DNA of 64,000 nucleotides from Pseudomonas oryzihabitans (GTDB lineage Bacteria; Pseudomonadota; Gammaproteobacteria; Pseudomonadales; Pseudomonadaceae), in assembly GCF_006384975.1 (NCBI RefSeq), contig NZ_CP021645.1:643501-707500 (forward strand), read 5' to 3'. The notes beneath the pieces were generated by a model. That model worked only from the letters and a program-made list of their open reading frames with translations, made no database searches and was not told the DNA's origin. Shown one piece after another: positions 31,912 through 40,087 of the stretch. The stretch's first letter is position 1. Each line of letters opens with the position of its first letter. Both the position numbers and the translations under genes were made by a program.

Positions 31912-33159
31912 ATGAGCGGATCCTATATCCATGTGCCGACGCCCTCCGGCGCCTTCGATGCCTACTTCGTGCCTTCCATCGACGGTCGTGGTCCGGGCAT
32001 CGTGTTGTGCCAGGAGATCTTCGGCGTCAACGCCGCCATGCGGGCCGTCGCCGATCACCTGGCCGAAGAGGGCTACAGCGTGCTGGTGCCCGATCTCTAC
32101 TGGCGCCAGGCGCCGCGCATCGAACTGGGCTACACCCCGGAGGATTTCGAAAAGGCCTACGGCCACTACCAGGCCTTCGACGAGCACCTGGGGGTGGTGG
32201 ACATCGGTGCCGCCCTCGACCATTTGCGTACCCTGCCCGAAGTAAGCGACGCCGGGCTCGGCGTGGTGGGCTACTGCCTGGGCGGCAAGCTGGCCTACCT
32301 GGCCGCCTGCCGCTTGCGCCAGGTGGCTTGCGCCGTCGGCTACTACGGGGTCGGTATCGAAAATGCGTTGCCGGAACTGGAAGGCCTGAGCGGGCGCCTG
32401 GTGCTGCATTTCGCCGAGGCCGACCAATTCTGTCCGGCGCCGGCGCGGGAAGCCATCCTGGCGGCCCTGGCCGAACGGCCGGGTACCGAGGGTTACGTTT
32501 ACCCCGGCGTCGACCATGCCTTCGCCCGGCCCGCCGGCCATCACTACGACAAGCCCGCCGCGCTGCTGGCCCATGAGCGCACCATCGCCGCGCTGCGCCG
32601 CACCATCGGCCCCGACTACAACCTGTCGGCGCTGTGGGAAGAGCACATCCGCCACGAATTCGATACCCGCGACGTGCCGGCAACCATGGCCACCATGGTG
32701 CCCGAGCCCTACGTCAACCATATCCCGACCATGACCGGCGGGGTCGGCTATCGCGAGCTGGCGCGCTTCTATCGCTACCACTTCGTGCACGGCAATCCCA
32801 AGGACATGAAGCTCACGCCGATCTCGCGCACCGTGGGTGCCTCGCAGATCGTCGACGAATTCGTCATGAGCTTCACCCACGACGAGGCCATCGACTGGAT
32901 GCTGCCGGGCGTGGCACCCACCGGTCGCTATGTCGAGATCCCCATGCTGGGGGTGGTGAAGTTCCGCGGGCCCAAGCTCTACCACGAGCACATCTATTGG
33001 GATCAGGCCAGCGTGCTGGTGCAGATCGGCCTGCTCGACCCCGAGGGCCTGCCGGTGGCGGGCGCCGAGACCGCGCACAAGCTGCTCGACGAGACGCTGC
33101 CATCCAACACCCTGATGCCGAGCTGGGCTTCCAGCGCCGGCAAGTCCATCGAGGAGTGA
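31912..33159 (+). CDS. iifA: Dienelactone hydrolase-like/NTF2-like fusion protein (IifA-like)
   Basis: A 415-residue protein with two domains. The first (about 1-235) is a dienelactone hydrolase fold with the Cys nucleophile elbow GYCLGG, then an Asp and the His in YPGVDHAF. The second (about 265-400) is an NTF2/SnoaL-like domain (ELARFYRYHFVHGNP, SRTVGASQIVDEFVMSFTHD, YVEIPMLGVVKFRGPKLYHEH). First gene of an operon with an SDR, a StyA-like oxygenase and a flavin reductase; by comparison with the Acinetobacter indole (iif) cluster as I remember it, it would turn 3-hydroxyindolin-2-one into anthranilate. The ATG at 31912 has GGAG about nine bases upstream. Earlier in-frame ATGs (31828, 31876) add residues outside the fold. 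Confidence 0.75.
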   Translation: MSGSYIHVPTPSGAFDAYFVPSIDGRGPGIVLCQEIFGVNAAMRAVADHLAEEGYSVLVPDLYWRQAPRIELGYTPEDFEKAYGHYQAFDEHLGVVDIGAALDHLRTLPEVSDAGLGVVGYCLGGKLAYLAACRLRQVACAVGYYGVGIENALPELEGLSGRLVLHFAEADQFCPAPAREAILAALAERPGTEGYVYPGVDHAFARPAGHHYDKPAALLAHERTIAALRRTIGPDYNLSALWEEHIRHEFDTRDVPATMATMVPEPYVNHIPTMTGGVGYRELARFYRYHFVHGNPKDMKLTPISRTVGASQIVDEFVMSFTHDEAIDWMLPGVAPTGRYVEIPMLGVVKFRGPKLYHEHIYWDQASVLVQIGLLDPEGLPVAGAETAHKLLDETLPSNTLMPSWASSAGKSIEE

Positions 33160-33163
33160 GGCC

Positions 33164-33958
33164 ATGAGTCTGCATTCCCTCGACGGCAAGACGGTGGTCA
33201 TCAGCGGCAGCGCCACCCTGATCGGCCAGGCGGTGGCCGAGACACTGGTCGCGGCAGGCGCCCGGGTGGCTCTGCTGGACATCGACCCGAATGGCGCGGC
33301 CGGTGCCGAGGTGCTGGGCGAAGCGGCCTTTTTCCAGACCGTGGACCTGACCGATGACGCCGCCCTGGCGCTCGCGGTAGCCGCCATCCGCGAACGCTTC
33401 GGCGCGGTGGCTGGCCTGGTCAACCTGGCCTGCACCTATCTCGACGATGGTCTGGCTTCGCCGCGCGCTGATTGGCTCAAGGCGCTGGACGTGAACCTGG
33501 TGTCGGCGGTGATGCTGGCCAAGGCGCTGCACGCGGATCTCAAGGCACGGCGCGGGTCTGTGGTCAATTTCACCTCCATCTCCGCCGACTGCGCCCAGAC
33601 CGGTCGCTGGCTCTATCCGGTGTCCAAGGCGGCGCTCAAGCAACTCACCCGCAGCATGGCGCTGGACCTGGCGGCGGACGGTATCCGCGTCAACTCGGTA
33701 TCGCCGGGCTGGACCTGGTCGCGGGTGATCGCCGAGGTCAGCGGCGGGGATCGCGCCCACGCCGATCGGGTCGCCGCCGACTTCCACCTGCTCGGCCGCC
33801 TCGGCAAGCCGGCCGAGGTGGCCCAGGTCGTGGCCTTCCTCTTGTCGCCAGCGGCGAGTTTCGTCACCGGCGCCGACTATGCCGTGGACGGCGGTTATTC
33901 GGTCATGGGACCGGAGCGCAACCAGCCGGCCATTCCGCGCCTCGCCGAACGGGAGTAA
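33164..33958 (+). CDS. iifB: SDR dehydrogenase of the iif-type operon (IifB-like)
   Basis: A 264-residue SDR with VVISGSATLIGQAV (a cofactor loop lacking the classical TGxxxGIG glycines), VNLACTYLDDG in place of NNAG, catalytic Ser in FTSISAD, the YPVSK motif and SPGWTWS. In the Acinetobacter iif pathway the SDR oxidises indole-2,3-dihydrodiol to 3-hydroxyindolin-2-one. It begins four bases after iifA. The unusual glycine loop is worth noting for cofactor preference. Confidence 0.78.
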   Translation: MSLHSLDGKTVVISGSATLIGQAVAETLVAAGARVALLDIDPNGAAGAEVLGEAAFFQTVDLTDDAALALAVAAIRERFGAVAGLVNLACTYLDDGLASPRADWLKALDVNLVSAVMLAKALHADLKARRGSVVNFTSISADCAQTGRWLYPVSKAALKQLTRSMALDLAADGIRVNSVSPGWTWSRVIAEVSGGDRAHADRVAADFHLLGRLGKPAEVAQVVAFLLSPAASFVTGADYAVDGGYSVMGPERNQPAIPRLAERE

Positions 33959-34034
33959 TGCCATGCAGAACCCCTTCTGGCGCCTGTTCAACGGCTTCAC
34001 CCCCACCCGCAACTCGACTCCCCGGAGAACCTCC

Positions 34035-35273
34035 ATGCGTCGTATCGCCATCGTCGGGGCCGGCCAGGCCGGCCTGCAACTGGGCCTGGGCCTGCTCGCC
34101 CAGGGTTATCACGTCACCCTCACCACCAACCGCACCGGCGAGCAGGTGCGCGCCGGCAAGGTGATGTCCAGCCAGTGCATGTTCAATACCTCGTTGCAGA
34201 CCGAGCGCGACCTGGGGCTGAACTTCTGGGAAGACCAGTGCCCCGCAGTGGAGGGCATCGGCCTGGCCGTCCCCGATCCGGTGCACCTGGACCGTCCCGC
34301 CTTCCAGTGGAGCGCCCGCCTGGAGCGCTATGCCCAGGCGGTGGACCAGCGCCTGAAGATGCCGGCCTGGATGGACGAATTCGAGCGCCGCGGGGGTGAG
34401 CTGATCATCCAGGACGTCGGCCTGGCCGAGCTGGAAACCCTGAGTGCCAGCCACGACCTGACCCTGCTGGCTGCCGGCAAGGGCGAGGTGGTCAACCTGT
34501 TCGCCCGGGATACCGAGCGCACCGTCTTCCAGCAGCCGCAACGCGCCCTGGCGCTGACCTACGTGAAGGGCATGACGCCCATGTCGCCCTATTCGCGGGT
34601 GGCCTTCAACCTCGTCCCCGGCGTGGGCGAGTACTTCGTCTTCCCGGCCCTGACCCTGAGCGGACCCTGCGAGATCATGGTCTTCGAAGGTATCCCCGGC
34701 GGACCCATGGACTGCTGGCAGGACGTCACCTCGCCGGAACAGCACCTGGAGCGCAGCCTGGAGATCGTCCGCCGCTTCGCGCCCTGGGAGGCCGAGCGCT
34801 GCCAGAATCTGGAGCTGACCGACGCCGGTGGCGTGCTGGCCGGACGCTTCACCCCCATGGTGCGCAAGCCGGTGCTGCGCCTGCCCTCGGGCCGGCCGGT
34901 GTTCGGCATGGCCGACGCCCTAGTGGTCAACGATCCCATCACCGGCCAGGGCTCCAACAATGCCGCCAAGTGCAGCAAGGTCTACCTGGAGGCCATTCTC
35001 GCCCAGGGCGACGCCGCCTTCACCCCTGACTGGATGCACCAGACCTTCGAGCGCTACTGGGACTACGCCGGCGAGGTGGTGAAGTGGACCAACAGCCTGC
35101 TGACCCCGCCACCACCGCACATCCTCGACCTGCTCGGCGCCGCCAGCCAGTCCCAGGCCATCGCTTCGAACATCGTCAACGCCTTCGACGATCCCCGGCG
35201 GTTCGCGCCCTGGTGGTTCGAGGCGGATGCCTGCCAGAGCTTCATCCGTGAACACCTGAGCCAGGCCGCCTGA
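34035..35273 (+). CDS. iifC: StyA-like flavin monooxygenase, probable indole oxygenase (IifC-like)
   Basis: A 412-residue flavoprotein starting MRRIAIVGAGQAGLQLGLGLLAQG (FAD-binding GxGxxG). The length and the C-terminal region (VVNDPITGQGSNNAAKCSKVYLEAIL, FERYWDYAGEVVKWTNSLL) match the styrene-monooxygenase StyA group, which uses FADH2 supplied by a separate reductase; that reductase is the next gene. In this context the substrate is more likely indole than styrene. An in-frame ATG at 33963 would add a 24-residue leader. I prefer 34035 because StyA proteins start at this point and GGAGA precedes it. Confidence 0.8.
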   Translation: MRRIAIVGAGQAGLQLGLGLLAQGYHVTLTTNRTGEQVRAGKVMSSQCMFNTSLQTERDLGLNFWEDQCPAVEGIGLAVPDPVHLDRPAFQWSARLERYAQAVDQRLKMPAWMDEFERRGGELIIQDVGLAELETLSASHDLTLLAAGKGEVVNLFARDTERTVFQQPQRALALTYVKGMTPMSPYSRVAFNLVPGVGEYFVFPALTLSGPCEIMVFEGIPGGPMDCWQDVTSPEQHLERSLEIVRRFAPWEAERCQNLELTDAGGVLAGRFTPMVRKPVLRLPSGRPVFGMADALVVNDPITGQGSNNAAKCSKVYLEAILAQGDAAFTPDWMHQTFERYWDYAGEVVKWTNSLLTPPPPHILDLLGAASQSQAIASNIVNAFDDPRRFAPWWFEADACQSFIREHLSQAA

Positions 35274-35283
35274 GGAACTGACC

Positions 35284-35811
35284 ATGACCATGGACACACT
35301 CGAACTCATCGCCGCCGACCCCACCAATCCGCGTGCCTTGCGCAACCTGCTGGGGCAATTCGCCACCGGCGTCACCGTGATCACCACCCGCGGTCGCGAT
35401 GGCCGCAAGGTGGGCATGACGGCTAACTCCTTCTCCTCGGTGTCCCTGGAGCCGCCGTTGGTGCTCTGGAGCCTGGCGCGCCAGGCGCCGAGCCTGCCGG
35501 ACTTTCTCGCCGCCAGCCACTTCGCCATCCACGTGCTGGGCAGCGACCAGCACCAGCTATCCGGTCACTTCGCCCGGCCGGCGGAGGACAAGTTCGCCGG
35601 CATCGCCCACGTCGAGGGCACCGCCGGGGTACCCCTGCTGGAGGAGGCGGTTGCCACCCTGATCTGCCGCAACCACGTCCAGTACGAGGGCGGCGACCAC
35701 CTGATCTTCCTTGGCGAGATCGAGCACTACCGACACAGCGGCGGAGAACCGCTGGTCTTCCACGCTGGCCAGTACCGGGTTGCCAGCGCGCATCCGGCGC
35801 TGAGCGCCTGA
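35284..35811 (+). CDS. iifD: Flavin reductase (StyB/IifD-like)
   Basis: A 175-residue NAD(P)H:flavin oxidoreductase of the HpaC/StyB fold (LRNLLGQFATGVTVITTRG, VGMTANSFSSVSLEPPLVLWSL, HFAIHVLGSDQHQLSGHF, GGDHLIFLGEIEHY). It would deliver reduced FAD to the StyA-like oxygenase 10 bases upstream. The ATG is preceded by GAGGA. A strong inverted repeat follows the stop. Confidence 0.88.
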   Translation: MTMDTLELIAADPTNPRALRNLLGQFATGVTVITTRGRDGRKVGMTANSFSSVSLEPPLVLWSLARQAPSLPDFLAASHFAIHVLGSDQHQLSGHFARPAEDKFAGIAHVEGTAGVPLLEEAVATLICRNHVQYEGGDHLIFLGEIEHYRHSGGEPLVFHAGQYRVASAHPALSA

Positions 35812-35816
35812 GCCTC

Positions 35817-35856
35817 GGCAGCGCCCGTCGATGCCACTCGATCGGCGGGCGCTGCC
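35817..35856 (+). terminator. Hairpin after the iif operon
   Basis: 11-bp perfect stem GGCAGCGCCCG / CGGGCGCTGCC with an 18-base loop, followed by CTTTCG. The short T-tract suggests attenuation, letting some transcripts continue into the outer-membrane protein gene. Confidence 0.6.
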
Positions 35857-35908
35857 CTTTCGAATCTGCCTTTCGCGAGCACGAACAGCCGTATTCAAGG
35901 AGCCTTGC

Positions 35909-36841
35909 ATGACCCGGATTCGCTATCTTTCCCTCGCCGGCGCCCTGGTCGCCGGGACCGCCCAGGCCTATGACCTGCCGGTGGTCAACCTCGGCCTCAC
36001 CAGCTTTCTCGACGGCGGTCTGCCTGCGGGCAACGGCTGGTACCTGCAGCAGTATTTCCAGAACTACAGCAGCCATCGGCTGACCGATCAAAACGGAGAT
36101 AAGCTGGGGCTGCCGAAGACCAAGCTGGACTACCAGGTATCGGTGACCCAGCTCAGCTACGTATCGGACCTGCGCCTGGGCAACGGCAACCTGGGTCTGA
36201 ACATGTTGCTGCCGGTGGTGACGCGGATGAAGGTCGACGACGGCCTGAACAACGCGGCGCTCAAGGACCAGGGTGGCGTGGGCGATCTGCTGATAGGGCC
36301 CTTCATCCAGTTCGATCCGGTGATGGGCGCCAATGGCCCGCGGTTCGTCCAGCGGGTGGAATTCCAGATCAACGTGCCCACCGGCGAGTACGACCGCGAC
36401 AAGGACATCAACCCCGGCAACCATGCCTGGTCGCTGGACCCCTATTGGGCCGCCACCTACTGGTTCACCCCGAACTGGACCGTCTCGGTGCGTGCCCACT
36501 ACCTCTACAACTTCAAGAACGACAAGCCGAGCTATGCCTTCGGCGACGTCTCCGACATCCAGGCCGGCCAGGCGCTGCACGCCAACTTCGCCACCGAATA
36601 CGCCGTCACCCCGCAACTGCGCCTGGGCATCAACGGCTATTGGCTCAAGCAGATCACCGACACCCAGGTCGATGACCACGACGTCTCCGGGCGCCGCGAG
36701 AAGGTCTGGGCCATCGGCCCCGGCGCCATGTACAGCTTCTCCAAGGATGACCACCTGGTGGCCAACGCCTATTTCGAGCAGGACGCCGAGAACCGTCCGG
36801 AGGGCAGTCGGGTGCAGGTGCGCTACGTCCATCACTTCTGA
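35909..36841 (+). CDS. Outer-membrane protein of the phenol-degradation MetA/SphA family
   Basis: A 310-residue protein with a signal peptide (MTRIRYLSLAGALVAGTAQA) and repeated amphipathic strands (NLGLNMLLPVVTRMKV, RVEFQINVPTGEYDRD, WTVSVRAHYLYNFKND) ending RVQVRYVHHF with a C-terminal Phe, as beta-barrels do. Family members sit in aromatic catabolic clusters and are presumed hydrophobic-substrate channels. AAGGAG lies six bases before the ATG. Probable role: uptake of indole or a related aromatic. Confidence 0.83.
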   Translation: MTRIRYLSLAGALVAGTAQAYDLPVVNLGLTSFLDGGLPAGNGWYLQQYFQNYSSHRLTDQNGDKLGLPKTKLDYQVSVTQLSYVSDLRLGNGNLGLNMLLPVVTRMKVDDGLNNAALKDQGGVGDLLIGPFIQFDPVMGANGPRFVQRVEFQINVPTGEYDRDKDINPGNHAWSLDPYWAATYWFTPNWTVSVRAHYLYNFKNDKPSYAFGDVSDIQAGQALHANFATEYAVTPQLRLGINGYWLKQITDTQVDDHDVSGRREKVWAIGPGAMYSFSKDDHLVANAYFEQDAENRPEGSRVQVRYVHHF

Positions 36842-36873
36842 CCGGACGGAGTTCAGCTCCCTTCGTCCTTTTC

Positions 36874-36904
36874 AAGCCTGCCGGGATGGCAGGCTTCTTT
36901 TTTT
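36874..36904 (+). terminator. Rho-independent terminator after the outer-membrane protein gene
   Basis: 9-bp stem AAGCCTGCC / GGCAGGCTT with a GGGAT loop, directly followed by C and seven to eight T residues. It ends the iif transcription unit before the chemoreceptor gene. Confidence 0.9.
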
Positions 36905-36982
36905 GCTCCGTCCCGGCTGGCGGCGGCGATTGCAACGGCTGCTGGCGGGATACCCGAGTCATTGCCGTTTTGCGAGGTCGCC

Positions 36983-38494
36983 ATGTCCAACGACGCTCTG
37001 ATCTGCCGTACCGATCGCCAGGGGCTCATCACCTTCTGCACACCGGCTTTCGCCGAGGCCCACGGCTATACCGCCGAGACCTTGCTGCAACGACCCATTG
37101 CCTGCCTGCGCCATGACGAGGTGCCGGCTGAACTGTTCGCTCGGCTCTGGCAGAGCCTGGAGCGGGGTGCGCCCTGGTGCGGGCCCCTGTGCAATCGTCG
37201 CGCGGACGGTGAAGCGCTGTGGCTGGAGGTCTACATCAAGCCGGTCTACGACGCCCAGGGCCTGAGCGGCTACGGCGCGCTCTATCGTCCTTTGGTGGAC
37301 GCCGAACGGGAGCGGGTACGTCGTGGTTATCGCCGCGTTGCCCGCGGCGGTCGGCCCGCGGGTGGCTTACCGAGTTGGGGGGCGCTCTGGCCGGCGCTAC
37401 CCGTCGTGGGGTTGGCATTTCTAGGTAGCCTGCTGTTGGACGACCCGTTGTTACGCAGCGGCTGCTGCGCCGGGCTGACCCTCACGGCGGCAGTCTTACC
37501 CTGGGCGTGGCAACAGCGGCGACTCGCCGCGGTGCTGACGAGTTGGCCGAAGGTCTGCAGCGATCCCTGGCTGGCCGGCTTCCGCCCCGAACGGGGTATG
37601 GCGGCGCGCCTGGCCCTGGCCCTGCACAGCGAAGAGCGCCGGCTGCAAACGGCGCTGGCACGCATTGGCGGAGCGGGGCGGCAGGTGCGGACGCGCGCCG
37701 AGGAGGTCGGCGGCCTGATCCGTCACGAGCGGCAGCGGCTGGATAGCCAGCGCGAAGTGGATGACCAGACCGCCACCGCGGTCCACGAACTGGCCGCCAC
37801 CATCCAGGAGGTGACGCGCAATGTCCTGGCCGCAAGCCAGGCCACCACCGCGGCTAGCGCGCAGGCCGACCGGGGGCGTGAGCATGGCGAGGCGTCACAG
37901 CGGGCGATCGCTACCTTGCACGAGACGGTTACGGCCAGTGCTGTGGCTGCCGGTGAAGTCGGGGCGGCGGTCGCGAGCATTGATGACTTCACCCACCTGA
38001 TTGACGGTTTGGCGGCCCAGACCAACCTGCTGGCGCTCAATGCCGCCATCGAAGCGGCGCGGGCCGGCGAGGCGGGACGGGGTTTCGGCGTGGTGGCCGA
38101 GGAGGTACGCAATCTGGCCGCGCGCAGCCAGGATGCCACCGCGGCCATTCGGCCGCTGCTGGAGCGGCTGCGCCAGGCCAATCAGGTCAATCGCGATCAG
38201 GCCGAGCGCTGTCGGACGTTGGCTGAAAACACCGGCGAGCAGATCGCCCAGACTTCGCAGCGGTTGGTGGACGTGGACGTCTCGCTCAAGCACATCGATG
38301 ACCTCAGCCGGCAGGTCGCCGCCGCCATGCTGGAGCAGGAGCAAGTCATTGCGGTACTCGACGAGCAACTCCAGGCGACCGCGGTGGCCACGGCGAGCAG
38401 CGCCGAACGTATCCAGGCGGTCGAACGTTTGGGCCTGGAGCTGGGGCGGCAGGCCGAGTCCCTGCATTTGTTGGCGGTGCATTTCGATCGCTGA
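36983..38494 (+). CDS. PAS-domain methyl-accepting chemotaxis protein (Aer-like)
   Basis: A 503-residue receptor with an N-terminal cytoplasmic PAS domain ([34 protein letters not shown], about 5-110), two closely spaced membrane helices (about 140-180), a HAMP-like segment and the MCP signalling hairpin tip ([33 protein letters not shown]). There is no periplasmic ligand domain, as in Aer-type energy or cytoplasmic-signal sensors. The ATG at 36983 has GAGG upstream; an earlier ATG at 36962 is weaker. It lies between iif and ant, so it may steer cells on aromatic metabolism. Confidence 0.9.
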   Translation: MSNDALICRTDRQGLITFCTPAFAEAHGYTAETLLQRPIACLRHDEVPAELFARLWQSLERGAPWCGPLCNRRADGEALWLEVYIKPVYDAQGLSGYGALYRPLVDAERERVRRGYRRVARGGRPAGGLPSWGALWPALPVVGLAFLGSLLLDDPLLRSGCCAGLTLTAAVLPWAWQQRRLAAVLTSWPKVCSDPWLAGFRPERGMAARLALALHSEERRLQTALARIGGAGRQVRTRAEEVGGLIRHERQRLDSQREVDDQTATAVHELAATIQEVTRNVLAASQATTAASAQADRGREHGEASQRAIATLHETVTASAVAAGEVGAAVASIDDFTHLIDGLAAQTNLLALNAAIEAARAGEAGRGFGVVAEEVRNLAARSQDATAAIRPLLERLRQANQVNRDQAERCRTLAENTGEQIAQTSQRLVDVDVSLKHIDDLSRQVAAAMLEQEQVIAVLDEQLQATAVATASSAERIQAVERLGLELGRQAESLHLLAVHFDR

Positions 38495-38506
38495 CCGGAA
38501 ACGACC

Positions 38507-38533
38507 GAGCCCGGCAGGGTGGCTACCGGGCTC
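38507..38533. terminator. Hairpin between the chemoreceptor gene and antC
   Basis: 8-bp stem GAGCCCGG / CCGGGCTC with an 11-base loop in the 56-base gap between convergent genes. No T-run, so a bidirectional terminator is plausible but weak. Confidence 0.5.
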
Positions 38534-38550
38534 AGGTTGAAACGGCGGAA

Positions 38551-39585
38551 TCACCGCGTAGACGCACTCTGCAGAAACTTCTCGCTATACAGCCGCGTCT
38601 CCTCGCCCAACCCCTGCTGGTCGAGCCAGGTCTTGACCGCTTCCACCATTGGCGGCGGGCCGCAGAGATAGAGGTCGCAGGCCTGGTCGGTGAGGAAGCG
38701 GCGGTCGAAGTGCTCGGGGATGTAGCCGCTGAGGCCCTGCCAGGCCGGGCTCGGCTGGCTGACCACCGGTTGGTAGTCGAAGTCGGCGATGCGCGCGCGA
38801 TAGGCCTCCAGGCGTTCGCCTTCGCAGAGATCCTGCTCCTGGGTGACGCCATAGAACAGCCGCACCGGCTGGCCGCAGCCGCCTTTTTCGGCCATCTCGT
38901 CGAGCATGCCGAGGAAGGCAGACAGCCCTGTACCCCCCGCCACCAGCACCAGCGGCCGCTCCACCTGGCGGAGATAGAAACTGCCCAGGGGCGCCTCCAG
39001 CTCCAGGCTGAGGCCCGGCTGGCAGCGCTCGCGTAGGAAGTTGCTCATCACCCCGTCCGGCAGCAGGCGGATGAGGAATTGCAGCTGGTTCTGCGCATTG
39101 GGCCGGTTGGCGAAGGAGTAGGCGCGCCAGTCATCGGTACCGGGGATACGCAGCCGCGCGTACTGGCCCGGGAGGAATTGCAGCTGCCGGGAAGCAGAGC
39201 TGGCGTCGAGGTGCAGGATGGCGGTGGTGGCCGAGACCAGCTCCACCGAGGTCACCTGGGCGGTGATGCGCTCGGGCTCGGCGGCGTGGCAGAGGCTGGA
39301 GTCGTGGTCGAAGTAGAAGGCGGCGTCGGAGGTCACCCGGGTCTGGCAGGCGAGCACCTTGCGTTGCGCCAGGTCCCGCTCGGAGAGGGCTTCCTCGTCG
39401 ACGTAATCCTGGCTGTAGGCGCCGGCTTCGCAGCGCCCCTGGCAGGTGCCGCAGACGCCTTCGCGGCAGTCCAGCGGCAGGCTGATGCCCTGGCGCAGGG
39501 CAGCGTCCAGCAGCAATTCGTTGGGCTTCACCGCGATGAACAGCGTCTTGCCGTCGGCGAAGCTCAGAGCGACGTTGTGGCTCAT
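38551..39585 (-). CDS. antC: Anthranilate 1,2-dioxygenase reductase component AntC
   Basis: A 344-residue NADH:acceptor reductase. The N-terminal plant-type [2Fe-2S] domain has the Cys set CREGVCGTCQGRC and later Cys in VLACQTRV. The FAD domain has RLRIPGTDDWRAYSFANRPN and the NAD domain VLVAGGTGLSAFLGMLDEMAEKGG and DLYLCGPPPMVEAV. It passes electrons from NADH to the AntAB oxygenase. BenC of benzoate dioxygenase is very similar; the subunit A sequence decides for Ant. It starts 10 bases after antB. Confidence 0.92.
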   Translation of the reverse strand: MSHNVALSFADGKTLFIAVKPNELLLDAALRQGISLPLDCREGVCGTCQGRCEAGAYSQDYVDEEALSERDLAQRKVLACQTRVTSDAAFYFDHDSSLCHAAEPERITAQVTSVELVSATTAILHLDASSASRQLQFLPGQYARLRIPGTDDWRAYSFANRPNAQNQLQFLIRLLPDGVMSNFLRERCQPGLSLELEAPLGSFYLRQVERPLVLVAGGTGLSAFLGMLDEMAEKGGCGQPVRLFYGVTQEQDLCEGERLEAYRARIADFDYQPVVSQPSPAWQGLSGYIPEHFDRRFLTDQACDLYLCGPPPMVEAVKTWLDQQGLGEETRLYSEKFLQSASTR

Positions 39586-39595
39586 GGCGGTGGCC

Positions 39596-40087
39596 TCAGA
39601 GATGGTAGAAGTCGAGCACGGAGTTGATGGTGTCGTTGAGCAGTAGCACGTGCTTGCGGGTAATGCGGAAATCGCCGCCCACCTCGCGCAGGTGATAGGT
39701 CACCTGGCCATGGAACTGCTCGGAGACGCCATGCCGGGTATAGAGCGTCTGCCAGCCGGCGCGGACCTCCAGTTGCCCATCGTCACGGTGGGCGACGCGC
39801 ACGTTGCTAATCTGGTGCAGGGTGCGCGGCAGCGGCGTGGAGGCAGCCGACTTGCCGGTGCGCAGGCGGAACACCCGGTCCTCCAGGCCGGATCTATCGG
39901 CGTAGTAGATGTAGGAGAGTCCCTGGGTGGGGTCCTGCACGTATTCGTGCTCGCTGACCCACTGCGGCAGGTGGAAGACGCTGCCGGCATCGAACAACTC
40001 CAGGTAGGCGTCCCAGTCCTGGGCATCGCAGAGCGCGGCCTTGCGATAGAGGAACTGTTCCACGGCGTATTGCAGGTTCGGATTCAT
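39596..40087 (-). CDS. antB: Anthranilate 1,2-dioxygenase small subunit AntB
   Basis: A 163-residue beta subunit of a ring-hydroxylating dioxygenase, NTF2-like fold (YAVEQFLYRKAALCDAQDWDAYLELFD, YIYYADRSGLEDRVFRLRTGKSA, VRAGWQTLYTRHGVSEQFHGQVTYHLRE). It is structural, supporting the alpha-subunit trimer. Start overlaps the antA stop (ATGA), so translation is coupled. Confidence 0.93.
   Translation of the reverse strand: MNPNLQYAVEQFLYRKAALCDAQDWDAYLELFDAGSVFHLPQWVSEHEYVQDPTQGLSYIYYADRSGLEDRVFRLRTGKSAASTPLPRTLHQISNVRVAHRDDGQLEVRAGWQTLYTRHGVSEQFHGQVTYHLREVGGDFRITRKHVLLLNDTINSVLDFYHL

Noticed and set aside
31771..33435. 554-codon minus-strand reading across iifA and iifB
   Set aside because: The plus strand encodes two known folds with good ribosome sites; this is a shadow.
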